DNA from: Methanomassiliicoccaceae archaeon
GTDB taxonomy: Archaea > Thermoplasmatota > Thermoplasmata > Methanomassiliicoccales > Methanomethylophilaceae
DNA: 6,645 nucleotides
Direction: 5' to 3'
Assembly: GCA_009778275.1 (NCBI GenBank)
Contig: WRKC01000052.1
Coordinates: forward strand, 1-6,645
Position 1 is the first letter of the stretch, and each line of letters begins with the position of its first letter. This document shows, piece after piece, positions 6,208-6,645 of the stretch. The position numbers and the translations under genes were made by a program. The notes under the pieces were generated by a model. The model did not search any database. It saw only the letters and a program-made list of their open reading frames with translations, and was not told the origin of the DNA.

Positions 6208-6645
6208 TTAGTTCGGATAGACGAATCCGAGTTCTTCGCACCTTGATTTGATCTGTTCCTGGGGTATCTCCTCATAGCCTTTCGGCCCGATGAAAGATAT
6301 CAGCATGCCGTCGCCGGATGCGCTGTCCCTCCTCCTTGAAGAGTTCAACGCCGTGATGGCAGCATCTATCGCCTCTTTCTTCGACATGTTCTTTTTGTAG
6401 GTAGCTTCCAAGGATCCCATCGCAAATGTGGACCCGGAGCCGATCGATATGAAATCATCCTCGATATACCCTCCGGCGCCGTCGACGCTGAACACATGGC
6501 CGCCTGTCGAATCATGGCCTCCGACGATCAATCCGAGGTAGAAGCCGTTGCGCATCACATTGCTTACAAGTGTTGCCGCGGCCTTGACCGACATCTGTGA
6601 CCCTCTTTTCATTGAATATATCGATACTTCGCTCTCTATGAACCT
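6208..6645 (-). CDS. psmB: 20S proteasome beta subunit, partial (5' end beyond the window)
   Basis: The C-terminal 145 residues of the catalytic subunit of the archaeal 20S proteasome, an N-terminal threonine hydrolase forming the two inner heptameric rings. Reading continues past the first internal Met (6610-6612) to the window edge. The extra residues before it (RFIESEVSIY) match the helix that precedes the SNVM region in known beta subunits, so that Met is not the start. Visible family motifs are GGHDSTGGHVFSVD, GSGSTFAMGSLE (carrying the conserved active-site Ser of GSGS) and RRRDSASG, whose Asp and Ser belong to the catalytic centre. The propeptide, catalytic Thr1, Asp17 and Lys33 lie outside the window, so activity cannot be judged here. 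The C-terminus (LGFVYPN) looks natural. It probably heads or joins the operon that continues into aCPSF1. Confidence 0.95.
   Translation of the reverse strand, partial: RFIESEVSIYSMKRGSQMSVKAAATLVSNVMRNGFYLGLIVGGHDSTGGHVFSVDGAGGYIEDDFISIGSGSTFAMGSLEATYKKNMSKKEAIDAAITALNSSRRRDSASGDGMLISFIGPKGYEEIPQEQIKSRCEELGFVYPN

Overview
The window is archaeal chromosome. Three protein families point there directly: an archaeal/eukaryotic-type leucyl-tRNA synthetase, the KH/beta-CASP ribonuclease aCPSF1 (FttA), and a 20S proteasome beta subunit. TATA-like promoter boxes and GGTGAT-type ribosome binding sites agree. Base composition is moderate (roughly half GC in genes, AT-rich between them). The protein flavour suggests a euryarchaeon, possibly of the Thermoplasmata/Methanomassiliicoccales kind; that lineage guess is only an inference.

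Layout. (1) Positions 22-381, minus strand: a small acidic protein that appears to carry two ribbon-helix-helix (RHH) DNA-binding units in tandem. (2) Positions 382-837: a long AT-rich divergent intergenic region. On the RHH side it holds a TATA-like box overlapped by two ATGGTAT copies exactly 10 bp apart, plus a 17-bp inverted repeat. On the leuS side it holds TATA-like boxes. The middle (about 483-780) shows no convincing gene. (3) Positions 838-3708, plus strand: complete leuS, apparently transcribed alone. (4) Positions 3710-6645, minus strand: a psmB -> aCPSF1 -> ubiX cluster. It converges on leuS with only 1 nt between the two stop codons.

How the genes work together. The minus-strand cluster joins protein turnover (PsmB), 3'-end formation and transcription termination (aCPSF1), and prenyl-FMN cofactor synthesis (UbiX). 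The psmB-aCPSF1 adjacency is, from memory, recurrent in euryarchaea (for example in Methanothermobacter and Methanocaldococcus). UbiX follows aCPSF1 after 13 nt with a GTG start, and a near-perfect Shine-Dalgarno sequence overlaps the aCPSF1 stop codon, so translational coupling is likely. LeuS is housekeeping.

I found no mobile element, CRISPR array, tRNA or rRNA. Most of the window is ordinary core genome. The least ordinary part is the tandem-RHH gene and its operator-like promoter. Smaller points of interest are a possible zinc site flanking the LeuRS editing domain, the palindromic 1-nt convergent junction, and a T6 tract directly in front of the termination-factor gene.
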